64,000 bases of DNA, taken from Arthrobacter yangruifuii. GTDB lineage: Bacteria > Actinomycetota > Actinomycetes > Actinomycetales > Micrococcaceae. The translations under genes and the position numbers were made by a program. Below the pieces are notes generated by a model that was not told the origin of the DNA, did no database searches, and worked only from the letters and a program-made list of their open reading frames with translations. This document shows, one piece after another, positions 26,573-35,222 of this stretch. The stretch covers positions 558,001 through 622,000 of the forward strand of contig NZ_VTFX01000005.1 of assembly GCF_009192775.1 (NCBI RefSeq). The letters run 5' to 3'. The stretch's first letter is position 1; each line of letters opens with the position of its first letter.

Positions 26573-27208
26573 CTACTTCCAGAGGTCGATAATCCGCACA
26601 TCGGCGCTGGCCAGCAGCTGGCGCAGCGTCGAAACGGACAGCCCGACGACGGCGTGCGGATCTCCGACGACCCGCTCGATAAAGGCCCCGCCGAGGGAGT
26701 CGATCGTGAAGGAACCGGCCACCTGAAGCGGTTCCCCCGTGACGATGTAGGCCTCGATCTCGTCGTCGGTCAGCTTCGCGAAGTGCACCTCGGCAGAGGA
26801 CACTGCGCCGAGTGTGGCACCGGACCCGTCCTCGTCGGTGTCGCGGCAGTCCACCAGCCAGTGCCCGGTGTGCAGTACCCCGGAGGAACCGCTCATCCGG
26901 CGGATCCGTTCGCGGGCGACGTCGGCCTCCCACGGCTTGCCGTGCGCCTCGCCGTCGAACTCGAACACCGAATCGCAGCCGATCACCAGCGCGCCGTCGG
27001 CCTCGGGCAGGGAGGCGACGGCCTCGGCCTTGGCCCGGGCCAGCAGGAGGGCGGTGTCATGGGGATCGGTCAGGCCGTAGCGGGCGGTGACGGCGTCTTC
27101 GTCGACGTCGGACACGAGGACGGTGTGGCTGATGCCGGCATCGGTCAGCAGCTTGGTGCGGGCGGGGGAGGCGGAGGCCAGAATGAGGCTCAGGTTCGGG
27201 TTGGTCAC
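26573..27208 (-). CDS. maf: Maf-family nucleotide pyrophosphatase
   Basis: 211 residues from GTG 27208, where the family's first strand (L-I-L-A-S-A-S-P-A-R-T-K-L-L) begins. Upstream in-frame sequence is repetitive Gly/Pro/Arg and unlikely to be translated. Other marks are the K-A-x-A-V near 60, G-C-D-S-V-F near 75, H-T-G-H-W near 112 and G-S-F-T-I-D-S-L-G-G near 170. Maf proteins hydrolyse non-standard or modified nucleoside triphosphates to monophosphates and are linked to septum control. It usually lies near the carboxylase genes in related genomes, as here. Confidence 0.88.
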   Translation of the reverse strand: MTNPNLSLILASASPARTKLLTDAGISHTVLVSDVDEDAVTARYGLTDPHDTALLLARAKAEAVASLPEADGALVIGCDSVFEFDGEAHGKPWEADVARERIRRMSGSSGVLHTGHWLVDCRDTDEDGSGATLGAVSSAEVHFAKLTDDEIEAYIVTGEPLQVAGSFTIDSLGGAFIERVVGDPHAVVGLSVSTLRQLLASADVRIIDLWK

Positions 27209-27255
27209 GGGATCAAGCCTAGTGCGGGCGGGGACGGGCATGCTAACCGCCCGGA

Positions 27256-27329
27256 ACGGGCACGGTAACCGCCCGGAACCGGGGCAGCGCGGACGGGCAC
27301 GGTAACCGCCCGGAACCGGGGCAGCGCGG
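27256..27329. repeat. 37-bp tandem repeat, two identical copies
   Basis: Copies at 27256-27292 and 27293-27329, with a decayed third start just upstream (from about 27234). GC-rich, containing GGTAACCGCCCGGAA. It lies upstream of the maf start and downstream of the symporter terminator. Confidence 0.9.
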
Positions 27330-27351
27330 GGACCGGCCCGGAAAACGAAAA

Positions 27352-27385
27352 ACGCCGGGCCGCCCCCGAAGGGACGGCCCGGCGT
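27352..27385 (-). terminator. Rho-independent terminator of the symporter gene
   Basis: 11-bp perfect arms (27352-27362 and 27375-27385). On the minus strand the stem is followed by TTTCGTTTTCC. It lies 17 bases after the symporter stop. Confidence 0.85.
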
Positions 27386-27401
27386 CGAATCCCGAAAGGG
27401 A

Positions 27402-28796
27402 TCAGCTCTTGGATGCGACGGGCAGAGCAACCTCAACCTGCTCGGAATCATCCACGAACGGATCGCCCTGGCGGCGTGCGTTGTACAAAGCGGTGTCCAG
27501 CAGCCCGTTGCGCTTGGCCACCAGGGTGGGGACGACGGTCTGGCCCGCCACGTTGACGGCGGTGCGGCCCATGTCCAGGATCGGGTCGATGGACAGCAGC
27601 AGGCCGACGCCGGCCAGCGGCAGGCCCAGGGTGGACAGGGTCAGCGTGAGCATCACGACGGCGCCGGTGGTGCCAGCGGTTGCAGCGGATCCCAGGACGG
27701 AGACCAGGGCGATCAGCAGGTACTGGGTGAACCCGAGGTCGATGTTGAAGAACTGGGCCACGAAGATCGCGGAAACGGCCGGGTAGATCGAGGCGCAGCC
27801 GTCCATCTTGGTGGTGGCGCCCAGCGGCACGGCGAAGGATGCATAGGCCCGGGAAACGCCGAGGTTCCGTTCGGTGACGCGCTGGGTCAGCGGCAGCGTT
27901 CCCACGGAGGAGCGGGAAACGAAGGCCAGCTGGATGGCCGGCCAGGCGCCGGAGAACCACTGGCGGACGGAGAGGCCGTGCGCCTTGATCAGCACCGGGT
28001 AGACGCCGAAGAGCACCAGGAACAGGCCGATGTAAATGGTCAGGGCGAACATGCCCAGGGACCCGATGGTGTCCCAGCCGTAGGTGGCGACGGCGGTGCC
28101 GATCAGGCCGACCGTGCCGACCGGCGCCAGGCGGATGATCCACCAGAGGACCTTCTGGATGACGGCCAGGGCGGAGGCGTTCAGGGCCAGGAACGGTTCG
28201 GCGGGCTTGCCGACCTTCAGGGCGGCAATGCCGACGGCGATGGCGATCACGAGGATCTGCAGCACGTTGAAGCTGACGCTGGTGGTGACGTCACCGGATT
28301 CGGCCACCTTGGAGCTGGCACCCAGTCCCAGGAAGTTGCCCGGCACCAGGCCGGTCAGGAACCCGACCCAGCTGCCCTGGCTGCCGCTGAACTCCGCGTC
28401 CTTGCTGACCGAGGCGTTGTCCCCGGGCTGCATGAACACCCCGAGCAGGATGCCGATGGTCACGCTGATCAGAGCCGTGATGCCGAACCAGAGCAAGGTC
28501 TGCCAGGCCAGCCGGGCGGCGTTGGAAACGGCCCGGAGATTGGCGATCGAGCTGACCACCGCGGTGAAGATCAGGGGAACAACAGCGGCCTTCAGCAGGG
28601 AAACGTAGCTGCTGCCGATGGTGTCCAGCGTGGTGGTGAGCCAGTTCGGCTCATCGTCGACGGTGCCCATGGTCTTGGCCAGCAGACCCAGTGCCACGCC
28701 GGCAATGAGGGCGGCGATGATCTGCGGTCCGAAGGACGTTACCCATGTGGGCAGCCGCCGGGCGGTGGATTCGGGGGAGGAAGTCTGTGAGGTCAC
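27402..28796 (-). CDS. Dicarboxylate/amino acid:cation symporter (DAACS family)
   Basis: 464 residues, GTG start. Eight membrane helices plus two re-entrant loops: the Ser-rich hairpin S-R-S-S-V-G-T-L-P near 285 and the substrate region M-D-G-C-A-S-I-Y-P near 320, followed by helix 8 with D-x-x-x-D-M-G-R-T-A-V-N-V near 410. These match GltP/DctA carriers, which import glutamate, aspartate or C4-dicarboxylates with H+ or Na+. Uptake of glutamate would fit the hut pathway product, but the genes are not linked. Followed by a strong terminator. Confidence 0.92.
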   Translation of the reverse strand: MTSQTSSPESTARRLPTWVTSFGPQIIAALIAGVALGLLAKTMGTVDDEPNWLTTTLDTIGSSYVSLLKAAVVPLIFTAVVSSIANLRAVSNAARLAWQTLLWFGITALISVTIGILLGVFMQPGDNASVSKDAEFSGSQGSWVGFLTGLVPGNFLGLGASSKVAESGDVTTSVSFNVLQILVIAIAVGIAALKVGKPAEPFLALNASALAVIQKVLWWIIRLAPVGTVGLIGTAVATYGWDTIGSLGMFALTIYIGLFLVLFGVYPVLIKAHGLSVRQWFSGAWPAIQLAFVSRSSVGTLPLTQRVTERNLGVSRAYASFAVPLGATTKMDGCASIYPAVSAIFVAQFFNIDLGFTQYLLIALVSVLGSAATAGTTGAVVMLTLTLSTLGLPLAGVGLLLSIDPILDMGRTAVNVAGQTVVPTLVAKRNGLLDTALYNARRQGDPFVDDSEQVEVALPVASKS

Positions 28797-28916
28797 GGAA
28801 AGACTCTAGCCGCCAGCCCATATCAGACAGGACTAAAAGTTGCGAAATGTTACGGGAATAAAAAGCGCTGATACCAAGTAGTTCCGCATCGAAGCCGCGC
28901 CGGAGCCGCCCGGAAG

Positions 28917-28950
28917 CACAATGGCCCGGGAAATTTCCCGGGCCATTGTG
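28917..28950. terminator. 34-bp perfect palindrome, probable terminator
   Basis: Arms of 17 bases meet at AAATTT; as RNA the stem would be 15 bp with an AATT loop. It lies 17 bases past the stop of the leftward DUF885 gene and upstream of the symporter promoter. No T-run follows. Confidence 0.65.
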
Positions 28951-28967
28951 ACAAAGCTCGCAGGCGC

Positions 28968-30695
28968 CTAGTCGCCGAGCAGGGCCCGCCGCAGCGTATC
29001 CAGGCCGACGGACCCCAGCTGCAGGGCACGGGTGTGGAAGGACTTCTCGTCAAAGGCGTCGCCCTCGCGGCTGCGGACCTCGTCGCGGATCTGTTCCCAG
29101 AGCCGCTGGCCCAGCTTGTAGGAGGGAGCCTGGCCCGGCCAGCCGAGGTAGCGGGTGAACTCGAAGTTCAGCTGGCCTTCGCTGATGGTCAGGTTCTGCT
29201 TCAGGAAGTCATATCCCTTGTCCGCGGTCCAGGTGCCTTCGCCCCAGCGTTCCGGAATCTCCAGTTCCAGATGGACGCCGATATCGAAGACCACGCGGGC
29301 GGCGCGCATCCGCTGCGCGTCCAGCATGCCCATCCGGTCTCCGGGATCGCTGAGGTAGCCCAGCTGCTCCATGAGCCGTTCGGCGTAGAGTGCCCAGCCT
29401 TCTCCGTGCCCGGAAACCCAGCAGACGTTGCGCCGCCAGTCGTTGAGCAGGCCGCGGGATGCCGTCGCCGTCGCAATCTGCAGGTGGTGGCCCGGAACGC
29501 CCTCGTGGTAGACGGTGGTGGTTTCCTGCCAGGTGGTGAAGGTGTCCTCGCCGGCCGGCACGGACCACCACATGCGGCCCGGGCGGGAGAAGTCATCGCT
29601 GGGCCCGGTGTAGTAGATGCCGCCCTCCTGGGTGGGGGCGATCATGCACTCGATCCGGCGCATCGGCTCGGTGATCTCGAAGTGGGAGCCGGACAGGTCC
29701 GCCACGGCACGGTCAGCCAGGTCCTGCATCCAGGCCTGCAGTTCCTCGGTGCCGTGCAGCTGGCGTGCCGGGTCCTCGTCGAGGATGCGCATGGCCTCGG
29801 CCACGCTTGCGCCGGGGCGGATCTGCTCGGCCACGGCTTCCTGCTCCGCGATGATGCGGTCCAATTCCTCCACGCCCCAGGCATAGGTTTCCTCCAGATC
29901 CAGGGTGGATCCCAGGAACTGCCGGGACATCAGGGCGTAGCGTTCGCGGCCGACGGCGTCCTGTTCCGGCGCTTCCGGAAGCAGTTCATCCGCCAGGAAG
30001 GCGGCAAGGTTGGTGTATGCGCGGCGGGCGGCGTCGGCGCCGGTCCGCAGCTCGGTGAGCAGCCCGGCGGGCAGCTCGCCGCCTTCGGGCAGGGAGGCGT
30101 TGGCGGCGAGGGCGTCGAAGAAGCCGCCGTCCTCGGCGTAGGCGGAGGCCTGCTCCATCACGATCTTCACCTGGCGGCGGGCGGCTACCCGGCCGCGCTC
30201 TACGCCGCAGCGCAGGCTGGTGATGTAGCCGGCAACGGCGTCGTCGACGTTGTGCAGCCGGCCGGCAATGTGTCGCCACTGCTCCTCGGTGTCGGTTGGC
30301 ATCAGGTCGAAGATGCTGCGGATCCCCTGGGCGGGGGAGGCGATGTTGTTCAGCTCGGCGAGGTCCCAGCCGGACTCGTGGATCTCCAGGTCCAGGCCAA
30401 GGCGTTCGTGCATGGCGTCCAGGGTGACACGGTCCACGTCATCGGAAGGCACCAGGCCGTCCAGCCGGTGCAGCGTTTCCCGGATGGCCTCGGCATACGA
30501 TTCCAGCCCGGCGGGTGAGTAGTCGCTGTATTCGGTTTCGTGCCCCGGGATGCCCAGGGACGTGGCGAAGGACGGATCCAGGTGCAGCAGGGCTGCGGTG
30601 AAGGCATCGGCAACGGCGTCGATGGCGGTGGGCTGGCGCACCGGGGCGTTCCCCGCGGTGGACAAAGGTTCGGAAGGTGATGTCTGTTCGGTCAC
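28968..30695 (-). CDS. DUF885 family protein, predicted metallopeptidase
   Basis: 575 residues, GTG start, no signal peptide. The zinc motif H-E-G-V-P-G-H-H sits near 395, preceded by T-T-V-Y and followed about 30 residues on by G-H-G-E-G-W-A-L-Y-A-E, which should give the third ligand. This HEXXXGHH form is typical of DUF885, a clan of carboxypeptidase-like enzymes. The rest is helical. Substrate unknown; probably intracellular peptide turnover. It lies 44 bases before the accE stop on the same strand but likely has its own promoter. Confidence 0.88.
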   Translation of the reverse strand: MTEQTSPSEPLSTAGNAPVRQPTAIDAVADAFTAALLHLDPSFATSLGIPGHETEYSDYSPAGLESYAEAIRETLHRLDGLVPSDDVDRVTLDAMHERLGLDLEIHESGWDLAELNNIASPAQGIRSIFDLMPTDTEEQWRHIAGRLHNVDDAVAGYITSLRCGVERGRVAARRQVKIVMEQASAYAEDGGFFDALAANASLPEGGELPAGLLTELRTGADAARRAYTNLAAFLADELLPEAPEQDAVGRERYALMSRQFLGSTLDLEETYAWGVEELDRIIAEQEAVAEQIRPGASVAEAMRILDEDPARQLHGTEELQAWMQDLADRAVADLSGSHFEITEPMRRIECMIAPTQEGGIYYTGPSDDFSRPGRMWWSVPAGEDTFTTWQETTTVYHEGVPGHHLQIATATASRGLLNDWRRNVCWVSGHGEGWALYAERLMEQLGYLSDPGDRMGMLDAQRMRAARVVFDIGVHLELEIPERWGEGTWTADKGYDFLKQNLTISEGQLNFEFTRYLGWPGQAPSYKLGQRLWEQIRDEVRSREGDAFDEKSFHTRALQLGSVGLDTLRRALLGD

Positions 30696-30739
30696 AAAGG
30701 TAGCCTAACCGCACATCCGTCAGTCCGCTGTCTTTGTGT

Positions 30740-30973
30740 CTAGCGGAAACTCCGCCGCCAGGACCCGGGCCCGGGCTTCGGGTCCAGACGCAGATTGCGC
30801 CGCCGCACCCAGGCACGGTGGGCCGGCCGGACCGGGGTGGGCGGTGCAGCCTGGGCCGCCAGTCCGACGACGACGGCGGTCAGCGCCGCGAGCTCCTCTT
30901 CCGTGGGATTGCCCGCGGTTACCGAAAGCAAAGGTTCGGCAACCGGTTCCGGCTCCCCGTTGGCGGTACTCAC
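30740..30973 (-). CDS. Acyl-CoA carboxylase epsilon subunit
   Basis: 77 residues. The conserved start of the mature part, [17 protein letters not shown], and the C-terminal W-V-R-R-R-N-L-R then G-P-G-S-W-R-R-S are the whole signature of actinobacterial AccE. Epsilon subunits bind the beta chain and raise carboxylase activity. GTG start overlaps the beta-subunit stop by four bases, so the two are made together in step. Confidence 0.93.
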   Translation of the reverse strand: MSTANGEPEPVAEPLLSVTAGNPTEEELAALTAVVVGLAAQAAPPTPVRPAHRAWVRRRNLRLDPKPGPGSWRRSFR

Positions 30974-32565
30974 AGCGGCATGTTCCCGTGTTTCTTGGCG
31001 GGCAGGGCGGCCCGCTTGTCCCGCAGTGCCCGCAGGCCGCGGATCAGCAGCAGCCGGGTCTCGGAGGGAGCAATGACCGCATCCACGTAGCCGAGTTCCG
31101 CGGCCTGGTAGGGGTTCAACAGCTCGTCTTCATACTGCTCGATATATTGGCGACGGACGTCCTCAACGTCGCCGCCGGCGTCGGCCGCTGCCTTCAGCGG
31201 TGCGCGGTACAGGATGTTCACCGCGCCCTGGGCGCCCATGACACCGATCTGCGCCGTGGGCCAGGCGAGGTTCAGGTCCGCGCCGAGCTTCTTCGAGCCC
31301 ATCACGATGTACGCGCCGCCGTAGGCCTTGCGGGTGATGACGGTCAGCTTGGGCACGGTGGCCTCGGCGTACGCATAGAGCAGCTTGGCGCCGCGTCGGA
31401 TGATGCCCTGGAACTCCTGGTCCTTGCCCGGCAGGAAGCCCGGAACATCCACGAAGGTCAGAATCGGAATGTTGAAGGCATCGCAGTTGCGCACGAAGCG
31501 GGCTGCCTTCTCCGAGGCGGCAATGTCCAGGGTTCCGGCAAACTGCATCGGCTGGTTGGCGACGATGCCGACGGTGTGGCCCTCCACCCGGCCGTAGCCG
31601 ATGATCACGTTGGGTGCGTACAGGGCCTGCATTTCCAGGAAATGCCCGTCGTCGAGGACATTCTCGATGACGGCGCGGATGTCGTACGGCTGGTTCGCGG
31701 AGTCCGGGATCAGTTCGTCGAGGGCAAGGTCCTCGGCGGTGGGCTCGGGGTCCTGGTCGAAGGCGGTCAGCGGTGCTTCGGCGAGGTTGTTCGAGGGGAG
31801 GAAATCCAGCAGCTCGCGGACAAACTCGATGGCGTCCTCTTCGTCGGAGGCGAGGTAGGCGGAGGTGCCGGTGTTGGTGTTGTGCTGGCGGGCGCCGCCC
31901 AGTGTCTCCATGTCCACGTCTTCGCCGGTGACGGTCTTGATGACGTCTGGTCCGGTGATGAACATGTGCGAGGTCTTGTCCACCATCACCACGAAGTCCG
32001 TGAGGGCGGGGGAGTAGGCGGCGCCGCCGGCGGACGGGCCCATGATCAGCGAAATCTGGGGAACGACGCCGGAGGCGTGGACATTGTTGCGGAAAATATC
32101 GGCGAACATCGCCAGCGAGGCGACGCCTTCCTGGATGCGGGCACCGCCGCCGTCCAGGATGCCGATGACCGGGCAGCCGTTGCGCAGGGCAAATTCCTGG
32201 ACCTTGACGATCTTCTCGCCGTTGACCTGGCTGAGGGAACCGCCGTAGACGCTGAAGTCCTGGCTGTAGACGGCCACCGGACGTCCGTCCACGGTGGCGT
32301 AGCCGGAGACCAGTCCGTCGCCGAGGGGTTTCTTCTTCTCCATGCCGAAGGCGGTGGAGCGGTGGACGGCCAGGGCATCGAACTCGACGAAGGAGCCGGC
32401 GTCCACCAGCAGGTCGATCCGCTCGCGGGCGGTGTGCTTTCCGCGGGCGTGCTGCTTTTCCACTGCGGCGGATCCGGAGGGGACCGCTGCTGCGGCCCGG
32501 CGGCGCCGGAAGTCAGCGATTTTGCCGGCCGTCGTATGCAGGGACAGGTCCTGGTCGATGCTCAA
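30970..32565 (-). CDS. Acyl-CoA carboxylase beta subunit (carboxyltransferase)
   Basis: 531 residues. It has the two crotonase-like halves of AccD/PccB enzymes, with the oxyanion-hole Gly pairs in G-G-G-A-R-I-Q-E-G near 150 and R-K-A-Y-G-G-A-Y near 415. It moves CO2 from carboxybiotin to acetyl- or propionyl-CoA. Start is TTG at 32565 after GGAGGACCC; no closer ATG or GTG fits the family N terminus ([13 protein letters not shown]). The alpha chain is 6 kb away and birA 1.2 kb away. Divergent from an HSDL2-like dehydrogenase across two dyad sites. Confidence 0.95.
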   Translation of the reverse strand: MSIDQDLSLHTTAGKIADFRRRRAAAAVPSGSAAVEKQHARGKHTARERIDLLVDAGSFVEFDALAVHRSTAFGMEKKKPLGDGLVSGYATVDGRPVAVYSQDFSVYGGSLSQVNGEKIVKVQEFALRNGCPVIGILDGGGARIQEGVASLAMFADIFRNNVHASGVVPQISLIMGPSAGGAAYSPALTDFVVMVDKTSHMFITGPDVIKTVTGEDVDMETLGGARQHNTNTGTSAYLASDEEDAIEFVRELLDFLPSNNLAEAPLTAFDQDPEPTAEDLALDELIPDSANQPYDIRAVIENVLDDGHFLEMQALYAPNVIIGYGRVEGHTVGIVANQPMQFAGTLDIAASEKAARFVRNCDAFNIPILTFVDVPGFLPGKDQEFQGIIRRGAKLLYAYAEATVPKLTVITRKAYGGAYIVMGSKKLGADLNLAWPTAQIGVMGAQGAVNILYRAPLKAAADAGGDVEDVRRQYIEQYEDELLNPYQAAELGYVDAVIAPSETRLLLIRGLRALRDKRAALPAKKHGNMPL

Positions 32566-32708
32566 AGGGTCCTCCGGGTGCTTCGGTGTGGACGCTGCCG
32601 GGCCTACGGAGGATTCCGACGGAGAGGCAGTGCAAGGGTGTTAAGTAGGTTCCGCACAAAGATCAGAACGTTTTACCCAGTCTAGTGAGCCGGACCGCAG
32701 GGATTGAG

Positions 32709-32723
32709 TGTAGAAAACCTACA
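32709..32723. promoter_or_regulatory. Dyad TGTAG-N5-CTACA upstream of the carboxylase operon
   Basis: A perfect 5-bp inverted repeat across AAAAC, in an AT-rich stretch of the divergent spacer 32566-32813. It resembles GntR-type half-site spacing. Which direction it serves is unclear. Confidence 0.4.
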
Positions 32724-32764
32724 ATTTCGTCTCCTGCCGGTTGGTCGGGTCCGTTGCGACCGCC

Positions 32765-32788
32765 CGATGTTACTGGCTAGTAACATCG
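32765..32788. promoter_or_regulatory. Perfect 10-bp dyad, probable repressor operator
   Basis: CGATGTTACT and AGTAACATCG separated by GGCT, 26 bases before the dehydrogenase ATG. Length and symmetry are typical of TetR-family sites. Placement suggests control of the dehydrogenase and perhaps of the divergent carboxylase genes. Confidence 0.65.
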
Positions 32789-32813
32789 GCGTGAGGTGCA
32801 TTACCCTGTGGCT

Positions 32814-33671
32814 ATGAGCATCCCCAACAGCACCCCGGAAACGGCGCCCAGGTCCCTCGCAGGACGCACCATCCTCATGTCCGGCGGAAGCCGTGGCATT
32901 GGGCTCGCTATCGCCCTGCGCGCAGCAGCGGACGGCGCCAACATTGCCATGCTCGCCAAGACGGCGGAGCCGCACCCCAAGCTCGAGGGGACCGTCTACA
33001 CGGCCGCCGAGCAGTTGGAGGCCGCCGGCGGCAAGGCCCTGCCGATCATCGGCGACGTGCGCCGCGACGAAGACGTTGCCCGCGCCGTCGAAACCACCCT
33101 GGAGCAGTTCGGCGGCATCGATATTGTCCTGAACAACGCCTCCGCCATTGACCTCTCCGGCACCGGCGCCGTGACCATGAAGAGCTACGACCTGATGGCC
33201 GACATCAACACCCGCGGCACGTTTATGCTCTCGAAGTTCTCGCTGGACGCCCTGCGCCGCTCGGACAACGGGCACATCCTGACGCTGTCCCCGCCCCTGA
33301 ACCTGGATCCCAAGTGGGCCGGCGGCTACCTGGCCTACACCATGGCCAAGTACGGCATGTCCCTCACTACCCTCGGGCTGGCCGAGGAGCTGAAGGACGA
33401 CGGCGTGTCCGTGAACTCGCTCTGGCCGGTCACCGGCATCAACACCGCCGCCATCCGCAACATGCCCGGAGGCGAGAAGCTGGCCGCGGCCTCCCGCAGC
33501 GCGGACATCATGGCGGATGCCGCCCACGCGATCCTCACCCGTCCGAGCGGGCGCTCCACCGGCAACTTCTTCACCGACGAAGAGGTGCTGCGCGAGGAGG
33601 GCGTCACCGATTTCGGCCGCTACGCCCCCGGAGTCCCGGCGGAGAAGCTGATGCCGGACTTCTTCCTCTAA
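32814..33671 (+). CDS. HSDL2-like short-chain dehydrogenase
   Basis: 285 residues from ATG 32814. Rossmann motif S-G-G-S-R-G-I-G-L-A-I near 25, N-N-A-S near 110, L-S-P-P-L-N-L-D near 157 and Y-T-M-A-K-Y-G-M-S-L near 175 hold the NAD(P) loop and the Tyr/Lys pair. The L-S-P-P-L-N and following sequence are particular to the HSDL2 subgroup of lipid-related dehydrogenases. Acyl or hydroxy lipid substrates are likely but not shown. Divergent from the carboxylase beta gene, which supports a lipid role. Confidence 0.85.
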   Translation: MSIPNSTPETAPRSLAGRTILMSGGSRGIGLAIALRAAADGANIAMLAKTAEPHPKLEGTVYTAAEQLEAAGGKALPIIGDVRRDEDVARAVETTLEQFGGIDIVLNNASAIDLSGTGAVTMKSYDLMADINTRGTFMLSKFSLDALRRSDNGHILTLSPPLNLDPKWAGGYLAYTMAKYGMSLTTLGLAEELKDDGVSVNSLWPVTGINTAAIRNMPGGEKLAAASRSADIMADAAHAILTRPSGRSTGNFFTDEEVLREEGVTDFGRYAPGVPAEKLMPDFFL

Positions 33672-33730
33672 CCGCCGCTGCCGGGCCGGGCGCGAAGGGA
33701 ATGTCAGGGCGCCCGCGTAAGATCGGAAGA

Positions 33731-34618
33731 ATGCAACTGCACTACTCCAGCATGGAAAGACCGGCCCTGGATCCCGCCCGCCTCAGGGCGGAGCTGGTGG
33801 CACCCAACGGTCCCCTCGCTGCGCTGGACGTGGTGCAGGAGACCGGGTCCACCAATACGGACCTGGCGGACGCGGCACGCCTGCGTCCCTGGGAAGTTCC
33901 GGACCTGACGGTCCTGACCGCCGAGCTGCAGACCGCCGGCCGCGGGCGGATGGAGCGCAGCTGGGTGGCCCCGGAGCGTTCCTCACTGTTTGTCAGCGTG
34001 CTCCTGCGTCCGGTGAATTCCTCCGGCCGGCCCCTGCCCACGGTCTCCTACGGCTGGCTGTCGCTGCTGGCCGCCCTGGCCCTGGCCGAAAGCGTGGCCG
34101 CGCGCACCGGCGTCGAGGCCCGGCTGAAATGGCCCAATGACGTTATGGTGGACGGCCGGAAGCTCGCCGGAGTGCTGGCACAGCTGGTTCCGGCGTCCGA
34201 CGGCGGCCCGCCGGCCGTGGTGGTCGGCGCCGGCCTGAACGTCAGCCTGACCGACGAGGACCTGCCGGTCCCCACGGCCACCAGCCTGCTGATGGAGTAC
34301 GCCTCCACCACTGACCGCAATATCCTGCTCCAGGATTACCTGCTCGCACTGGTGTCCCGGTACCGGGCCTTCTGCTCCGTGGACGGAGATCCCGAGGCGG
34401 TGCCCGCCGGAAAGCAGTGCTCCCTGCGGGACGAGGTCACCGCGCGCCTGGCCACCCTGGGCCGGCGCGTCAGTGCGCAGCTGCCCGGCGGCGGCGTGCT
34501 GACCGGCCGCGCGGTAACGATGGCGCCCACCGGTGCCCTGGTGATTGTTGACGACGCCGGTGCCGCACACACTGTCAGCGCCGCCGACGTCGTGCATCTG
34601 CGCCCCGAGCAGCCGTGA
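33731..34618 (+). CDS. birA: Biotin--[acetyl-CoA-carboxylase] ligase
   Basis: 295 residues from ATG 33731; ATG 33752 is a fair alternative. Motifs: E-T-G-S-T-N-T-D near 36, the biotinyl-AMP loop T-A-G-R-G-R-M-E-R-S near 72, L-K-W-P-N-D-V-M-V-D-G-R-K-L-A-G near 134, and a C-terminal SH3-like cap. There is no N-terminal helix-turn-helix, so it is a ligase only and not a repressor like E. coli BirA. It should biotinylate the alpha chain encoded at 23.2-25.0 kb. The PH-domain gene starts 34 bases downstream. Confidence 0.93.
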   Translation: MQLHYSSMERPALDPARLRAELVAPNGPLAALDVVQETGSTNTDLADAARLRPWEVPDLTVLTAELQTAGRGRMERSWVAPERSSLFVSVLLRPVNSSGRPLPTVSYGWLSLLAALALAESVAARTGVEARLKWPNDVMVDGRKLAGVLAQLVPASDGGPPAVVVGAGLNVSLTDEDLPVPTATSLLMEYASTTDRNILLQDYLLALVSRYRAFCSVDGDPEAVPAGKQCSLRDEVTARLATLGRRVSAQLPGGGVLTGRAVTMAPTGALVIVDDAGAAHTVSAADVVHLRPEQP

Positions 34619-34652
34619 GGTCCGTCCCGCCCCGGCTGCGGGGAGGCGCCCC

Positions 34653-35222
34653 GTGCGCCTGAAACTGTCTTCCGGCGAGCACATCATCGCCGCCGGCCGC
34701 CCGCACGCGCGCTCCCTGTGGAAGCCGCTGGTCCTCGCGGGTATTATCGGCGCGCTGGCCGGCTACGTGATCGGCTGGCTGGGCCGGGACACCCTGCCCG
34801 GGCAGCTGGCGGAGTGGAGCCCGTACCTGCAGCCGGCGGTCTTCGGTCTGGCGGTGCTGGTGCTCGCCCGCTACTGCCTGCCGCCGCTGCTTCGGTGGTT
34901 CGCCGGGCGGATCATCCTCACGGACCGGAGGCTGATCCAGCGGCAGGGGGTCCTGGTGCGCCGTGAGCATGAAATAGCCCTCGCCGCCATCTACCAGCTG
35001 GAAATCCGCCAGTCCGTGACGGACCGGATGCAGCGCAGCGGCACCCTCATCCTTGACCTGGGCCACGGCCGGATTATGCAGTATCCGTCGGTGCCCGAGG
35101 TGCACCGGTTCCGCTCCATGGTGGTGGCGGCCATCGGGCAGCTGCCGCTGACGGCCATGTTCGATGGTGTAGATATGGAAGGAGACAGGGGATACGACTA
35201 CGAAGGGAGGGACGATGACTGA
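34653..35222 (+). CDS. PH-domain membrane protein
   Basis: 189 residues from GTG 34653, with GGGAGG seven bases upstream. Two membrane helices (about 24-42 and 55-77) are followed by a bacterial PH domain (old DUF304/YdbS type): I-I-L-T-D-R-R-L-I-Q-R-Q-G-V-L near 88, then I-Y-Q-L-E-I-R-Q-S near 115. The charged tail ends D-Y-E-G-R-D-D-D. Function of these PH proteins is not established. Overlaps the cyclase gene by eight bases. Confidence 0.85.
   Translation: MRLKLSSGEHIIAAGRPHARSLWKPLVLAGIIGALAGYVIGWLGRDTLPGQLAEWSPYLQPAVFGLAVLVLARYCLPPLLRWFAGRIILTDRRLIQRQGVLVRREHEIALAAIYQLEIRQSVTDRMQRSGTLILDLGHGRIMQYPSVPEVHRFRSMVVAAIGQLPLTAMFDGVDMEGDRGYDYEGRDDD

Noticed and set aside
27209-27451. N-terminal extension of Maf into the 37-bp repeats
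   Set aside because: The extra residues are encoded by tandem repeats and a terminator, and the conserved first strand starts right after GTG 27208.
30736-32685. 649-codon plus-strand frame opposite the carboxylase beta/epsilon genes
   Set aside because: Shadow frame over two clearly recognised subunits.
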